From contig NZ_CP040272.1 of the NCBI RefSeq assembly GCF_013393905.1, positions 992,001 to 1,056,000 on the forward strand: 64,000 nt of DNA, in the 5' to 3' direction. A program made the translations under genes and the position numbers. The stretch comes from Nostoc sp. C052. Its GTDB lineage: Bacteria; Cyanobacteriota; Cyanobacteriia; Cyanobacteriales; Nostocaceae. Shown in pieces: positions 15,695 to 25,473 of this stretch (position 1 is its first letter; each line of letters starts with the position of its first letter). The notes under the pieces were generated by a model. That model saw only the letters and a program-made list of their open reading frames with translations, was not told where the DNA came from and did no database searches.

Positions 15695-15849
15695 GGGGAG
15701 TTGGGAATCCAAAATTCAAAACTGAAAAATTAAAAATTTCTTTTGATTTTTGCATTTTGAATTTTGAATCATATTCCCATCTCCCAGCCCCGCCTCAAAT
15801 CCTTATTCCTCAATCAGTAAAAGAATTCAGTAAGCTTGGAGATCCAGAA

Positions 15850-17385
15850 ATGCCTCAGAATCCAGAAAAAATTCAAGATCACGTCGAGTTATTCCACCAA
15901 CCTGAGTACCAACAGCTATTTGAAAACAAAAAGCAGTTTGAAAATGGCCACGATCCCGAAGAAGTAAAACGGGTTTCAGAGTGGACAAAGGGTTGGGATT
16001 ATCGTGAAAAGAACTTTGCTCGTGAAGCTTTAACCGTTAACCCTGCTAAAGGCTGCCAACCACTAGGAGCAATCTTTGCTGCTGTTGGTTTTGAAGGTAC
16101 TCTACCTTTCGTTCAAGGTTCTCAAGGTTGCGTTGCTTACTTCCGCACCCACTTAACCCGTCACTACAAAGAGCCATTCTCTGGTGTATCTTCTTCAATG
16201 ACTGAAGATGCAGCCGTGTTTGGTGGTCTGCAAAACATGATTGACGGGTTGGCGAACTCTTACCAACTCTACAAGCCCAAGATGATTGCTGTCTGCACCA
16301 CCTGTATGGCAGAAGTAATTGGTGATGACTTACAAGCCTTCATCAACAACGCTAAACAAGCTGGTTCAGTTCCTCAAGATTTCCCAGTACCTTACGCTCA
16401 CACCCCTAGCTTTGTCGGTTCCCACATCACTGGTTACGACAATATGATGAAGGGAATTCTTTCTAACTTGACCGCAGGTCATAAGAAAGAAACCAGCAAT
16501 GGTAAAATCAACTTCATCCCAGGTTTTGACACCTATGTAGGCAACAACCGCGAAATCAAGCGGATTGCTTCTTTGTTCGGCTTTGACTACACAATTCTAG
16601 CCGATAACAGCGACTACCTCGATTCACCAAACACAGGTGAATTCGATATGTACCCAGGTGGAACAAAGCTAGAAGATGCAGCAGATTCAATCAACGCGAA
16701 AGCTACGATCGCACTGCAAGCACACTCTACACCTAAAACCCGCGAGTACATCGAAAAAGAATGGAAGCAACCAACTTCAGTTTCCCGTCCTTGGGGCATT
16801 AAGGGTACTGATGAGTTCTTGATGAAACTCAGCGAATTGAGCGGTATCCCCATTCCTGAAGAATTGGAAATCGAACGCGGTCGTGCAGTTGATGCCATGA
16901 CTGACTCCCACTCATGGATTCACGGCAAGCGTTTCGCTATCTACGGCGAACCAGATTTAGTATACAGCGTAGTTGGCTTTATGCTAGAAATGGGTGCTGA
17001 ACCTGTGCATATCTTGGTTCACAACAGCAACGAAGTATTTGAAGCAGAAATCAAAGAATTGCTTGCTTCTAGCCCCTTCGGTCAACATGCAACTGTTTGG
17101 CCTGGTAAGGACTTGTGGCACATGCGTTCATTGTTGTTCACAGAACCAGTAGACTTCTTAGTTGGTAACACATACGGTAAGTACCTGTGGCGCGACACCA
17201 AGATTCCCCTCGTGAGAATCGGCTACCCCATCATGGATCGCCACCACCTACACCGCTATGCCACCATTGGTTATCAAGGTGTGATCAACCTCCTCAACTG
17301 GACTGTAAACACCCTGTTTGAAGAAATCGATCGCAACACCAACATTCCTTCTAAGACAGATATTTCCTACGACTTGATTCGTTAG
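15850..17385 (+). CDS. nifK: Nitrogenase MoFe protein beta chain
   Basis: 511 aa from ATG 15850 (MPQNPEKIQDHVELFHQPEY), preceded by GGAG at a good distance; the open frame extends upstream but is AT-rich repeat DNA. P-cluster cysteines are visible in NPAKGCQPLG, GSQGCVAYFRTHLTRHYKEP and VCTTCMAEVIGDD; the C-terminal half carries SHSWIHGKRFAIYGEPD and RIGYPIMDRHH, typical of NifK. With NifD it forms the alpha2-beta2 MoFe protein, which receives electrons from NifH and reduces N2 in heterocysts. It is downstream of nifD with a 206-bp gap holding a hairpin. Length is normal for the family. Confidence 0.97.
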   Translation: MPQNPEKIQDHVELFHQPEYQQLFENKKQFENGHDPEEVKRVSEWTKGWDYREKNFAREALTVNPAKGCQPLGAIFAAVGFEGTLPFVQGSQGCVAYFRTHLTRHYKEPFSGVSSSMTEDAAVFGGLQNMIDGLANSYQLYKPKMIAVCTTCMAEVIGDDLQAFINNAKQAGSVPQDFPVPYAHTPSFVGSHITGYDNMMKGILSNLTAGHKKETSNGKINFIPGFDTYVGNNREIKRIASLFGFDYTILADNSDYLDSPNTGEFDMYPGGTKLEDAADSINAKATIALQAHSTPKTREYIEKEWKQPTSVSRPWGIKGTDEFLMKLSELSGIPIPEELEIERGRAVDAMTDSHSWIHGKRFAIYGEPDLVYSVVGFMLEMGAEPVHILVHNSNEVFEAEIKELLASSPFGQHATVWPGKDLWHMRSLLFTEPVDFLVGNTYGKYLWRDTKIPLVRIGYPIMDRHHLHRYATIGYQGVINLLNWTVNTLFEEIDRNTNIPSKTDISYDLIR

Positions 17386-17430
17386 AAATTGCGTAGAAAC
17401 ACAACGTGTTAATTAAAGGGTAAAGAAGGG

Positions 17431-17461
17431 GAGTAGGGAATAGGGAATAGGGAATAGGGAA
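17431..17461. repeat. Heptanucleotide tandem repeat (STRR) after nifK
   Basis: About four copies of TAGGGAA in direct tandem. Such 7-bp tandem repeats are widespread between genes in Nostoc and Anabaena; role unknown. Confidence 0.8.
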
Positions 17462-17543
17462 ATATTCAAACCCAATGCCCAATGTCCAATTCCCATCCCC
17501 AACTCCCCTTTTTCTTGATAGCATTTACCCAAGGAATTAATAA

Positions 17544-17891
17544 ATGGAAACCATCAATCACACTCACGAACATACTCACACTCATCCTCATCCTAATTAC
17601 CATCCACCTAACCAGAAAAAACGAGGATGGTTCCACAATCTTCTTAATCCGTTGCGTGGTGTAGTGGATGGAATTCAGGTTAAAAATAATCGCTTCGCTC
17701 ATCTAATTTGCCAAACAATTCCTTGTTGTTGTCCCTTTGAGCGACAAATTAAATTATTTGGGAAGACTATTGATATTCCACCACTATGTAAACTCAATCC
17801 TTTATATGACGAATTTGTAGGATTGCGTTTCCGCGCTCTATCCTACCTCGCTGATGTATGTGGAGAGGATGTCACAAGATACATTTGCTAA
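17544..17891 (+). CDS. Mo-dependent nitrogenase C-terminal domain protein
   Basis: A 115-aa protein with a His-rich N-terminus (about 8 His in residues 5-20, HTHEHTHTHPHPNYH), then a compact domain with ICQTIPCCCPFERQIK and LCKLNPLYDEFVGLRFRALSYL, which fits the family found between nifK and nifE in Anabaena. The His cluster and the CCC motif suggest metal binding. The exact role in nitrogenase is not known. It lies between nifK and nifE on the same strand and is probably co-transcribed with them. Confidence 0.8.
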   Translation: METINHTHEHTHTHPHPNYHPPNQKKRGWFHNLLNPLRGVVDGIQVKNNRFAHLICQTIPCCCPFERQIKLFGKTIDIPPLCKLNPLYDEFVGLRFRALSYLADVCGEDVTRYIC

Positions 17892-17990
17892 TTATTGAGC
17901 ATGGGGCATTGGTCATTAGTCATTAGTTGTTAGTTATTCAAAGGACAAATGACAAATGACAAAGGACAATTAACAATTAAGAGAAGAGAG

Positions 17991-19373
17991 ATGAAAAGCA
18001 CCCAAGGCAAAATTAACGAGCTGCTGACTGAGACAGGATGCGAGCATAATCAGCACAAACAAGCGGAAAAGAAAAACAAATCATGCGCTCAACAGGCACA
18101 ACCTGGCGCGGCTCAAGGGGGCTGTGCCTTTGATGGTGCAATGATTGCTCTAGTGCCGATCGCAGATGCAGCGCATCTAGTCCACGGGCCGATCGCCTGT
18201 GCTGGTAATTCCTGGGGCAGTCGTGGTAGTCTGTCGTCGGGCCCGCAACTCTACAAAATGGGCTTTACTACTGACTTGGGTGAAAATGATGTTATCTTCG
18301 GTGGCGAAAAAAAACTCTACAAAGCAATTCTGGAACTTCACGAGCGCTACCAACCAGCAGCAGTATTCGTCTATGCCACTTGCGTTACAGCCTTAATTGG
18401 TGATGATATCGATGCTGTCTGCAAAGCGGCGGCTGAGAAAATTGGTACTCCTGTTGTTCCCGTCATTGCTCCCGGATTCATTGGCAGTAAAAATCTCGGC
18501 AACCGTTTTGGTGGTGAATCTTTATTAGAATATGTTGTCGGCACAGCAGAACCGGAACATACAACGCCCTATGATATTAACTTAATCGGTGAATACAACA
18601 TCGCCGGTGAAATGTGGGGAGTCACACCACTGTTAGAAAAATTAGGCATCCGTATTTTGTCTAAAATTACGGGCGATGCTCGCTACAATGAAATTCGCTA
18701 CGCCCACCGCGCCAAGCTCAACGTCATGATCTGCTCACGAGCGCTGCTGAATATGGCGAGAAAGATGGAGGAGCGTTACAACATCCCCTACATTGAAGAG
18801 TCTTTCTACGGCATCGATGATATGAATCGCTGTCTGCGAAACATCGCCGCTAAATTAGGCGACGCTGATTTACAGGAGCGGACAGAAAAGCTAATTGCAG
18901 AAGAAACGGCTGCTTTAGATTTGGCACTGGCTCCTTATCGCGCTCGACTCAAAGGTAAGCGGGTTGTGTTGTATACAGGTGGTGTCAAGAGTTGGTCGAT
19001 TATCTCGGCTGCTAGAGACTTAGGCATTGAAGTTGTTGCTACCAGTACTCGGAAAAGTACTGAAGAAGATAAAGCCAAAATCAAGAAGTTGATTGGCAAC
19101 GATGGCATCATGCTGGAGAAAGGCAACGCTCAAGAATTGTTACAACTGGTTAAAGACACTCGCGCAGATATGCTGATTGCTGGTGGACGTAACCAATACA
19201 CAGCTTTGAAAGCTCGAATTCCTTTCCTTGATATCAACCAAGAACGCCACCATCCTTATGCAGGTTATGTGGGAATGATTGAGATGGCGCGGGAACTGTA
19301 CGAAGCTCTGTATAGCCCAATTTGGGAACAAATACGCAAACCCGCTCCTTGGGAAGAAGAGGAGGAAGTTTAA
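17991..19373 (+). CDS. nifE: FeMo-cofactor scaffold protein NifE
   Basis: 460 aa from ATG 17991 (MKSTQGKINELLTETGCEHN) with GAGAAGAGAG just before; an in-frame ATG 14 codons upstream lies in tandem-repeat DNA and is unlikely. Motifs: GGCAFDGAMIAL, HGPIACAGNSWGSRGS, VYATCVTALIGDDI, and TGGVKSWSIISAARDLG. NifEN is a MoFe-like alpha2-beta2 scaffold on which the NifB cofactor precursor is matured with Mo and homocitrate before transfer to NifDK. The stop overlaps the nifN start by one base, so translation is probably coupled. Confidence 0.96.
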   Translation: MKSTQGKINELLTETGCEHNQHKQAEKKNKSCAQQAQPGAAQGGCAFDGAMIALVPIADAAHLVHGPIACAGNSWGSRGSLSSGPQLYKMGFTTDLGENDVIFGGEKKLYKAILELHERYQPAAVFVYATCVTALIGDDIDAVCKAAAEKIGTPVVPVIAPGFIGSKNLGNRFGGESLLEYVVGTAEPEHTTPYDINLIGEYNIAGEMWGVTPLLEKLGIRILSKITGDARYNEIRYAHRAKLNVMICSRALLNMARKMEERYNIPYIEESFYGIDDMNRCLRNIAAKLGDADLQERTEKLIAEETAALDLALAPYRARLKGKRVVLYTGGVKSWSIISAARDLGIEVVATSTRKSTEEDKAKIKKLIGNDGIMLEKGNAQELLQLVKDTRADMLIAGGRNQYTALKARIPFLDINQERHHPYAGYVGMIEMARELYEALYSPIWEQIRKPAPWEEEEEV

Positions 19374-20710
19374 TGGCGATCGTTACCGCTTCTAACAAAG
19401 CACTGACAGTTAATCCCCTCAAGCAAAGTCAAGCTTTGGGCGCAACCTTAGCCTTTTTGGGATTGAAAGGGACAATGCCCTTATTCCACGGTTCTCAAGG
19501 TTGTACTGCTTTCGCCAAAGTTGTCCTAGTACGGCATTTCCGGGAAGCGATTCCCCTAGCTACCACTGCGATGACGGAAGTCACTACTATCTTGGGTGGT
19601 GAAGAGAATGTGGAGCAAGCAATTCTGACTCTGGTGGAAAAGGCTAACCCGGAAATTATTGGTTTATGTACCACTGGGTTGACGGAAACTAGAGGCGATG
19701 ACATTGAAGGTTTTCTGAAGGAAATCCGCGATCGCCATCCTGAATTGAATGATTTAGCGATCGTTTTTGCACCTACCCCAGATTTTAAAGGTGCGTTGCA
19801 AGATGGCTTTGCTGTCGCTGTAGAAAGCATAGTTAAGGAAATTCCTCGCGCAGGTGGACTCAGAACTGAACAAGTCACAATTTTGGCGGGTTCTGCTTTC
19901 ACACCTGGGGATGTACAGGAAATTAAAGAGATAGTCACGTCTTTTGGACTAGTGCCGATCTTTGTACCTGACCTTGGCGCTTCTCTAGATGGTCACTTAG
20001 AGGATAATTATAGTGCGGTTACAGTCAGTGGGACTACCTTAAAACAGCTACGAGAAGTAGGTAGTTCTGCCTTTACCCTGGCATTGGGTGAAAGTATGCG
20101 GGGGGCTGCCAAGATTCTCGAAGAACGCTTTGGCACACCTTATGAGGTGTTTGGCGAACTGACAGGATTAGAACCAGTAGATGAATTTATCCAAGCATTG
20201 GCGATTCTGAGCGGTAACAGCGTACCCGAAAAATACCGCCGCCAACGTCGTCAGTTGCAAGATGCGATGCTGGACACTCACTTTTACTTCGGTGCAAAAC
20301 GAGTTTCTCTCGCACTAGAACCAGATTTGTTGTGGTCAACCGTGCATTTCCTGCAATCGATGGGAGCGCAAATTCATGCAGTGGTGACAACCACGCGATC
20401 GCACCTCTTAGAAAAACTCCCAGTTAAAAGCATTACCATCGGCGACTTAGAAGACTTTGAGAGTCTAGCAGGCGGTTCTGATTTGCTGATTGGTAACTCC
20501 AATGTGGGTGCGATCGCAAAACGCCTTTCGATCCCTCTTTATCGTTTAGGATTGCCCATTTATGACCGCTTAGGTAATGGTCAATTTACCAAAGTTGGCT
20601 ATCGAGGCACGATGGAACTTTTGTTTGGCATCGGCAACCTGTTTTTAGAGGCAGAAGAAGCGAGAGTTAAGCAGTTCCAAGAGTTCGGAACTGTGAGCGC
20701 AGAGTTTTGA
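19373..20710 (+). CDS. nifN: FeMo-cofactor scaffold protein NifN
   Basis: 445 aa from ATG 19373, sharing its A with the nifE TAA (TAATG). NPLKQSQALGATLAFLGLKG, FHGSQGCTAFAKVVLVRHFREAIP, LCTTGLTETRGDDI and HFYFGAKRVSLALEPD are typical NifN elements, paralogous to NifK. It pairs with NifE in the cofactor-assembly complex. An upstream extension of the frame lies inside nifE and is discarded. Confidence 0.96.
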   Translation: MAIVTASNKALTVNPLKQSQALGATLAFLGLKGTMPLFHGSQGCTAFAKVVLVRHFREAIPLATTAMTEVTTILGGEENVEQAILTLVEKANPEIIGLCTTGLTETRGDDIEGFLKEIRDRHPELNDLAIVFAPTPDFKGALQDGFAVAVESIVKEIPRAGGLRTEQVTILAGSAFTPGDVQEIKEIVTSFGLVPIFVPDLGASLDGHLEDNYSAVTVSGTTLKQLREVGSSAFTLALGESMRGAAKILEERFGTPYEVFGELTGLEPVDEFIQALAILSGNSVPEKYRRQRRQLQDAMLDTHFYFGAKRVSLALEPDLLWSTVHFLQSMGAQIHAVVTTTRSHLLEKLPVKSITIGDLEDFESLAGGSDLLIGNSNVGAIAKRLSIPLYRLGLPIYDRLGNGQFTKVGYRGTMELLFGIGNLFLEAEEARVKQFQEFGTVSAEF

Positions 20711-20963
20711 ATTCTTCTTCAAGAATTCAGAAGTCAGAATTCAGAATTCAGAATACAACCACTAATACCAATTCTTTCTTTGTGTCCTTCGCGTCCTTTG
20801 CGGTTCGTTCCTCATATAATTTGGCGCATCTTAAACAGAATTGGTCTAAATATGCAGATTTGCTTCTGCCGGTCAAACTCTAATTACTTCTGAATTCTGA
20901 CTCCTGACTCCTGAATTCCTTCTTTCCAATTCAAAATTCAAAACTTTAGAGAGGAGAATCACA
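20711..20963. repeat. nifN-nifX spacer with inverted tandem repeats
   Basis: Repeats of AGAATTC type (20713-20755) and the complementary GAATTCTGACTCCTGA type (20888-20917) face each other and could form a long hairpin. No gene is seen. A Shine-Dalgarno AGAGAGGAG (20948-20958) precedes nifX. Confidence 0.7.
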
Positions 20964-21377
20964 ATGAAAATAGCCTTCACGACGAGTGACCGAGTTCATA
21001 TTAATGCCCACTTCGGATGGGCAAAAATGATTGATGTTTACGAAATTACCGATGAGGGATATCACTTCGTAGAAACCCTCAATTTTGAAGGCGAACTCAA
21101 GGAAGATGGGAATGAAGATAAAATCAACCCAAAACTTCAGGCAATAGGCGACTGTACTATTGTTTATGTAACAGCAATTGGTGGTAGCGCCGCCGCTCGG
21201 TTAATCAAGAAAGGTGTCACCCCAGTGAAGGCGCGATCGGAAGAAGAAGAAATTAGTGAAGTGCTAAATAAGCTAGTCAAAACCCTCAAAGGTAATCCTC
21301 CTCCTTGGTTGCGTAAAGCCTTGCAGCCAAAAACCACAAACTTTGCTGATGAAATCGAAGACGAAGCAACAGTATGA
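20964..21377 (+). CDS. nifX: Nitrogenase accessory protein NifX
   Basis: A 137-aa protein of the NifX/NafY/NifB-C family (MKIAFTTSDRVHINAHFGWAKMIDVYEIT, with the His in NAHFG). It binds and shuttles FeMo-co precursors between NifB and NifEN. Start supported by AGAGAGGAG 6 bases upstream. Its last codon overlaps the next start (ATGA), so it is co-translated with the DUF269 protein. Confidence 0.93.
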   Translation: MKIAFTTSDRVHINAHFGWAKMIDVYEITDEGYHFVETLNFEGELKEDGNEDKINPKLQAIGDCTIVYVTAIGGSAAARLIKKGVTPVKARSEEEEISEVLNKLVKTLKGNPPPWLRKALQPKTTNFADEIEDEATV

Positions 21378-21850
21378 CCGCAAATAATAGTGTGAACGGA
21401 ACCGCTACAACAGAAGTCTTGAACTCACCTTTTCTTAAGGTATTAATCAAACAAATCCGTGGTCAAGACAGTTATGGAGTTTATCGTACTTGGTCGGATG
21501 AGTTGATTCTCAAACCCTTTATTGTTACCAAACAAAAGAAACGGGAAATCTCCGTTGAAGGCGAAGTTGATGCGGTAACTCAAGCCCGGATTATGGCGTT
21601 TTTTCGAGCTGTAGCGGCTGGGATTGAACAAGAAACAGGTTTGATATCCCAGGTTGTAGTTGATTTGAGCCATGAAGGATTTGGCTGGGCGCTAGTTTTT
21701 TCTGGTCGTCTTTTGTTAACTGTGAAAACCCTGCGAGATGCTCATCGCTTTGGCTTTGACTCGTTAGAGAAATTAGCAGAAGAGGGAGAAAACTACGTCA
21801 AAAAAGGTCTTGATTTGGCGAAGCGGTTTCCTGAAGTTGGCAAAATTTAA
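21374..21850 (+). CDS. NifX-associated nitrogen fixation protein (DUF269)
   Basis: 158 aa, overlapping nifX by 4 bases. Sequence features such as LKVLIKQIRGQDSYGVYRTWSDE and a C-terminal AKRFPEVGKI are as in DUF269 proteins found after nifX in most diazotrophs. It probably assists cofactor or electron-donor function; the precise activity is unknown. Confidence 0.9.
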   Translation: MTANNSVNGTATTEVLNSPFLKVLIKQIRGQDSYGVYRTWSDELILKPFIVTKQKKREISVEGEVDAVTQARIMAFFRAVAAGIEQETGLISQVVVDLSHEGFGWALVFSGRLLLTVKTLRDAHRFGFDSLEKLAEEGENYVKKGLDLAKRFPEVGKI

Positions 21851-21928
21851 TTAGTCATTGGTCATTGGTCATTGGTCATTAGTAAAAGACAAATGACTAA
21901 TGACAACAGACAAAGGACAAAGGACAAA
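21851..21928. repeat. Heptanucleotide tandem repeats before the DUF683 gene
   Basis: Tandem TCATTGG copies (21853-21882) are followed by complementary GACAAATGAC and GGACAAA copies, so the region can fold back. The last copies supply the bases around the next start codon. Confidence 0.8.
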
Positions 21929-21934
21929 TGACAA

Positions 21935-22131
21935 ATGACAATTGAGGAACTACAAGGGCAAATCAGACGGCTGAACAGCAAAGCAGGTCAAATGAAAATG
22001 GATCTGCATGATTTAGCTGAAGGGCTACCAACAGATTACAACCAACTTATGGATGTTGCCGCCGCAACTTATGAAATCTATCGCCAGTTAGATGAACTTA
22101 AGCAACATCTGAAACAATTGGAGAATGCTAA

Positions 22132-22135
<4 letters not shown>
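21935..22135 (+). CDS. Nif-cluster small helical protein (DUF683/CCE_0567 family)
   Basis: A 66-aa protein, mostly two helices (MTIEELQGQIRRLNSKAGQMKMDLHDLAEGLP, then YRQLDELKQHLKQLENAK). Members lie between DUF269 and nifW in cyanobacteria and other diazotrophs. One structure in this family is a Fe-S or metal-binding helical bundle as I recall, but no Cys is present here. It overlaps nifW by 4 bases. Confidence 0.85.
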
Positions 22136-22449
<314 letters not shown>

Positions 22450-22459
22450 GAGGTATAAA

Positions 22460-23266
22460 TTGGTTAACCTAACGCCTACCGAATTAGAACGCTATCGTCG
22501 CCAAATGATGCTTCCGAATTTTGGCGAAACAGCACAGAAACGCCTGAAGTCAGCGACGGTTTTGGTTACAGGTGTGGGGGGATTAGGCGGTACGGCGGCG
22601 CTTTACTTAGCAGTAGCGGGCGTTGGGCGGCTAATCCTAGTCCGGGGTGGTGACTTGCGGCTAGATGATATGAATCGTCAGGTTCTCATGACTGATGATT
22701 GGGTAGGTAAGCCAAGGGTATTCAAAGCTAAAGAAACTCTGGATGCGATTAATCCTGATGTCCAAGTGGAAATTGTTCATGATTACATCACCCCGGAAAA
22801 TGTAGATTCGTTAGTGCAGTCGGCTGACATGGCTCTTGATTGCGCCCACAATTTTACAGAGCGCAATTTGTTAAATGAAGCCTGCGTGCGATCGCGTAAG
22901 CCAATGGTGGAAGCCGCAATGAATGGGATGGAGGCTTACCTGACGACGATTATTCCTGGTGTGACTCCTTGTTTATCTTGTCTGTTTCCAGAAAAGCCTG
23001 AGTGGGATCAGCGCGGCTTTTCAGTTCTAGGCGCTGTTTCTGGAACCCTAGCTTGTTTAACAGCGCTGGAAGCTATCAAGCTGATCACCGGGTTTAGTCA
23101 GCCTCTATTGTCGCAATTGCTGACAATCGACCTAAATCGGATGGAATTTGCTAAACGCCGTTCTCACCGCGATCGCTCTTGTCCAGTATGCGGTAATAGT
23201 GCGCCTTGGAGACACGCGCAATCCAATTCGATGGAACCCACAGGTATTACACAAAATAGTCATTAG
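22460..23266 (+). CDS. hesA: HesA, ThiF/MoeB-like protein
   Basis: 268 aa starting at TTG 22460, chosen because TAGGAGG at 22447-22453 ends six bases before it. The N-terminal ATP-binding fold shows TGVGGLGGTAALYLAVAGVG and the R-Q motif in DDMNRQVLM. Zn-type Cys pairs are seen in CLSCLFP and CPVCG. ThiF-like enzymes adenylate a carrier-protein C-terminus; in heterocystous cyanobacteria hesA precedes hesB and fdxH. The exact substrate in nitrogen fixation is unknown. Confidence 0.92.
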   Translation: MVNLTPTELERYRRQMMLPNFGETAQKRLKSATVLVTGVGGLGGTAALYLAVAGVGRLILVRGGDLRLDDMNRQVLMTDDWVGKPRVFKAKETLDAINPDVQVEIVHDYITPENVDSLVQSADMALDCAHNFTERNLLNEACVRSRKPMVEAAMNGMEAYLTTIIPGVTPCLSCLFPEKPEWDQRGFSVLGAVSGTLACLTALEAIKLITGFSQPLLSQLLTIDLNRMEFAKRRSHRDRSCPVCGNSAPWRHAQSNSMEPTGITQNSH

Positions 23267-23335
23267 TCATTAGTCATTGGTCATTAGTGAAGAACAAAGG
23301 ACAAATGACCAAGGACAACTGACAACCCACACCTG
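23254..23335. repeat. Heptanucleotide tandem repeats between hesA and hesB
   Basis: Tandem AGTCATT/GGTCATT copies followed by the complementary GGACAAATGAC copies, the same family as at 21851-21928 and 17900-17970. Confidence 0.75.
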
Positions 23336-23373
23336 TAATCAGAACAACTAATCGCTACAAATCAGGAGAACTG

Positions 23374-23745
23374 ATGGCCGTTATTTTATCAGAAAAAGCA
23401 GAATTTCATCTGCGGGCATTCCTCAAAGGTTCCGCACCCGACGCTAATGGCGCAACTAAAGGTGTTCGCATCTCGGTAAAAGATGGTGGTTGCAGTGGTT
23501 ATGAATATGCAATTGATATCACTAGCAAACCCCAACCAGATGATTTGGTAAGTCAGCAAGGCAATGTGCTGGTTTACGTTGATGCCAAAAGTGCGCCCTT
23601 ATTAGACGGAGTTATTGTTGACTTCGTTGAGGGAGTGATGGAAAGCGGTTTTAAGTTCATCAACCCCAATGCAACTGATACCTGCGGTTGTGGAAAGTCC
23701 TTCAAAACAGATGACGGTACGCCTACTGGTGTACCTTGCAGCTAA
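23374..23745 (+). CDS. hesB: A-type Fe-S carrier HesB
   Basis: 123 aa, HesB/IscA family. The three cluster cysteines are in VKDGGCSGYEY and TDTCGCGKSF near the C-terminus. A-type carriers pass Fe-S clusters to target proteins; the nif-linked form serves nitrogenase or FdxH. AGGAG precedes the ATG. Confidence 0.95.
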   Translation: MAVILSEKAEFHLRAFLKGSAPDANGATKGVRISVKDGGCSGYEYAIDITSKPQPDDLVSQQGNVLVYVDAKSAPLLDGVIVDFVEGVMESGFKFINPNATDTCGCGKSFKTDDGTPTGVPCS

Positions 23746-23968
23746 CATCATTGCGGTTAGAGCTAAGTCTGATTGTAGAGACTTTTTGTAGATGCAGTAA
23801 GAGTTCGCGGAGCGTCTCGTAGAGACGTTCTCATTGCATCCTTAACCTTGTAGAGAAACTAACTAAAGCGTAGCTTCTCCGTAACAAAAAGGAAAGCAAA
23901 AAGTAGGATAGATTGCTCAAAAATTCGGAAATTAGACCAACTGTATAACGTTTGAGGAGAATCGAAAA

Positions 23969-24268
23969 ATGGCTACCTACCAAGTTAGATTAATCAACAA
24001 AAAAGAAGACATCGACACCACAATTGAAGTTGACGAAGAGACAACAATCTTAGAAGCAGCGGAAGAAAATGGTATTGAATTGCCCTTTTCTTGTCATGCA
24101 GGTTCTTGCTCTAGCTGTGTTGGCAAGGTTGTCGAAGGTGAAGTTAATCAAGAAGATCAAAACTTTTTAGATGACGATCAGGTTTCTAAAGGATACGCTC
24201 TACTTTGTGTAACTTATCCTCGTTCTAATTGCACAATTAAGACTCATCAAGAAGCGTATCTGGTTTAA
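23969..24268 (+). CDS. fdxH: Heterocyst [2Fe-2S] ferredoxin
   Basis: A 99-aa plant-type ferredoxin with the motif CHAGSCSSCVGKV (three Cys) and the fourth in YALLCVTYP. It is the electron donor to NifH in heterocysts. GAGGAGAAT ends shortly before the ATG. A 223-bp spacer separates it from hesB, consistent with its own promoter as known in Anabaena. That spacer holds CGGAGCGTCTCGTAGAGACG-type dispersed repeats. Confidence 0.95.
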   Translation: MATYQVRLINKKEDIDTTIEVDEETTILEAAEENGIELPFSCHAGSCSSCVGKVVEGEVNQEDQNFLDDDQVSKGYALLCVTYPRSNCTIKTHQEAYLV

Positions 24269-24372
24269 ACTATTACTTTGGTTTCTGCCTTTAGCGACCA
24301 AATAAAAAATGAAGGATGAAGGATGAAAATATACTTCCTTCTTCCCTTCATAATTCCTAGTTTATAATTCAA

Positions 24373-24624
24373 ATGTTTACCCACTTTAGCGTGACGGGCT
24401 GTTCATTAGAATTATTGAGAAAGGGAGAGCGAGGAATTGTAACTTTCTCTAAAAATCAGGATGAAACAATCTTGAAAAAACTTATGTTAATGGGATTAAC
24501 ACCAGGAGCTAATATCACTTTAAAACAAAAGTTACCCTCTTTCATTATCGAGATTAGAAACACAGATATGGCATTAAATATAGAAAGTATTCATGCCATT
24601 TATGTTCGGATTATTGATCATTAA
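24373..24624 (+). CDS. feoA: FeoA-domain protein
   Basis: An 83-aa SH3-like FeoA domain (CSLELLRKGERGIVTF, LKKLMLMGLTPGANITL, FIIEIRNTDMALN). FeoA partners the FeoB ferrous transporter, but no feoB is nearby. Small FeoA genes after fdxH are common in Nostoc nif clusters, suggesting an iron-supply or regulatory role in nitrogen fixation. It is followed by a strong hairpin. Confidence 0.85.
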   Translation: MFTHFSVTGCSLELLRKGERGIVTFSKNQDETILKKLMLMGLTPGANITLKQKLPSFIIEIRNTDMALNIESIHAIYVRIIDH

Positions 24625-24656
24625 ATTAATTAACCTAATTACTTAATGAAAAACAA

Positions 24657-24687
24657 GATCCCCGACTTATTAAATAAGTCGGGGATC
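24657..24687. terminator. Strong palindrome after feoA, terminator-like
   Basis: GATCCCCGACTTA and TAAGTCGGGGATC are perfect 13-bp arms around a five-base loop (TTAAA). A near-identical copy follows nifV at 27564-27595. No long U-tract follows, so it may be a dispersed repeat used as terminator. Confidence 0.65.
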
Positions 24688-24739
24688 TATAGCCCTTAAT
24701 TATCACAAATCTAATATGATTAGACAACCTGCCTATTTT

Positions 24740-24949
24740 TCAATCAACAGCAAGTATCACATCTGATGATTTAATCACAGCATAAGCGTGCTTACCTTCT
24801 ACAAGTCCTAGCTTTTCTGCTGATGATTTTGTGATGATTGACACTAGTTCTACTCCTGGTGCTATTTCTAAAGTTATCTCAGTATTGACTGATCCGTGCG
24901 TAACCTTTTTTACAGTTCCTTTTAGAGAATTACGAGCGCTAATTTCCAT
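24740..24949 (-). CDS. mop: Molybdate-binding Mop-domain protein
   Basis: A 69-aa molbindin-type protein (SARNSLKGTVKKVTHGSVNTEITLEI, SIITKSSAEKLGLVEGKHAYAVIKSSDVILA). Mop domains oligomerise and hold molybdate, here likely as a store for FeMo-co synthesis. It is convergent with feoA across the palindrome. Confidence 0.92.
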   Translation of the reverse strand: MEISARNSLKGTVKKVTHGSVNTEITLEIAPGVELVSIITKSSAEKLGLVEGKHAYAVIKSSDVILAVD

Positions 24950-25473
24950 ATTTTTATTTGCCGATTTAACTATTTATACTTTAGTAAAGTAGCAAAATTG
25001 AATATGAAAAGTATTTTTTTTAAGATATCTTAATAAATTTAAAATAATTCTCATTTATCTAGAAGCGATATCTCTGCTTGATAAGCATTACAAAAAGATA
25101 TACTCATTTTCTGCAAAACTCAGGATAAAACAATTTTCAAAAAAACCTAATGCCTATGGATATTATCATCAATCTAATCTGGACATTTTTGTGTATAAAT
25201 ACCGAGGTCTGGATAACATTTTATATTTATACTAACTAAAAAATAGTTCGCCCAAGATTAGAGTAAACCTAGAAGCAGTTTATAAGAAGAATTCTGACTG
25301 AAAACGATTCATGATACAAGCCCCTAAATTTACTTATGGGGATCATTAATTTTGAATTTTGAATTCGGAGCGTACCCACACGGGTAAGCAAGCTACGCGC
25401 AGCATCTCCAAGAGTTGCGACGTGACTCTTGATTGTATTTTACGAGGCTAAAAAAAGAGGTTAATTTTATATT
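24950..25473. other. AT-rich spacer before P-loop gene
   Basis: About 520 bases with no gene. Bases 25344-25440 contain a TTTTGAATTTTGAATTCGGAG stretch and pieces such as GTACCCACACGGGTA, similar to dispersed repeats elsewhere. A purine-rich AAAAAAGAGG (25451-25460) serves the GTG start at 25474. Confidence 0.5.

Noticed and set aside
21851..21934. CRISPR-like repeats in the nif cluster
   Set aside because: These are 7-bp tandem repeats without spacers, common in Nostoc.
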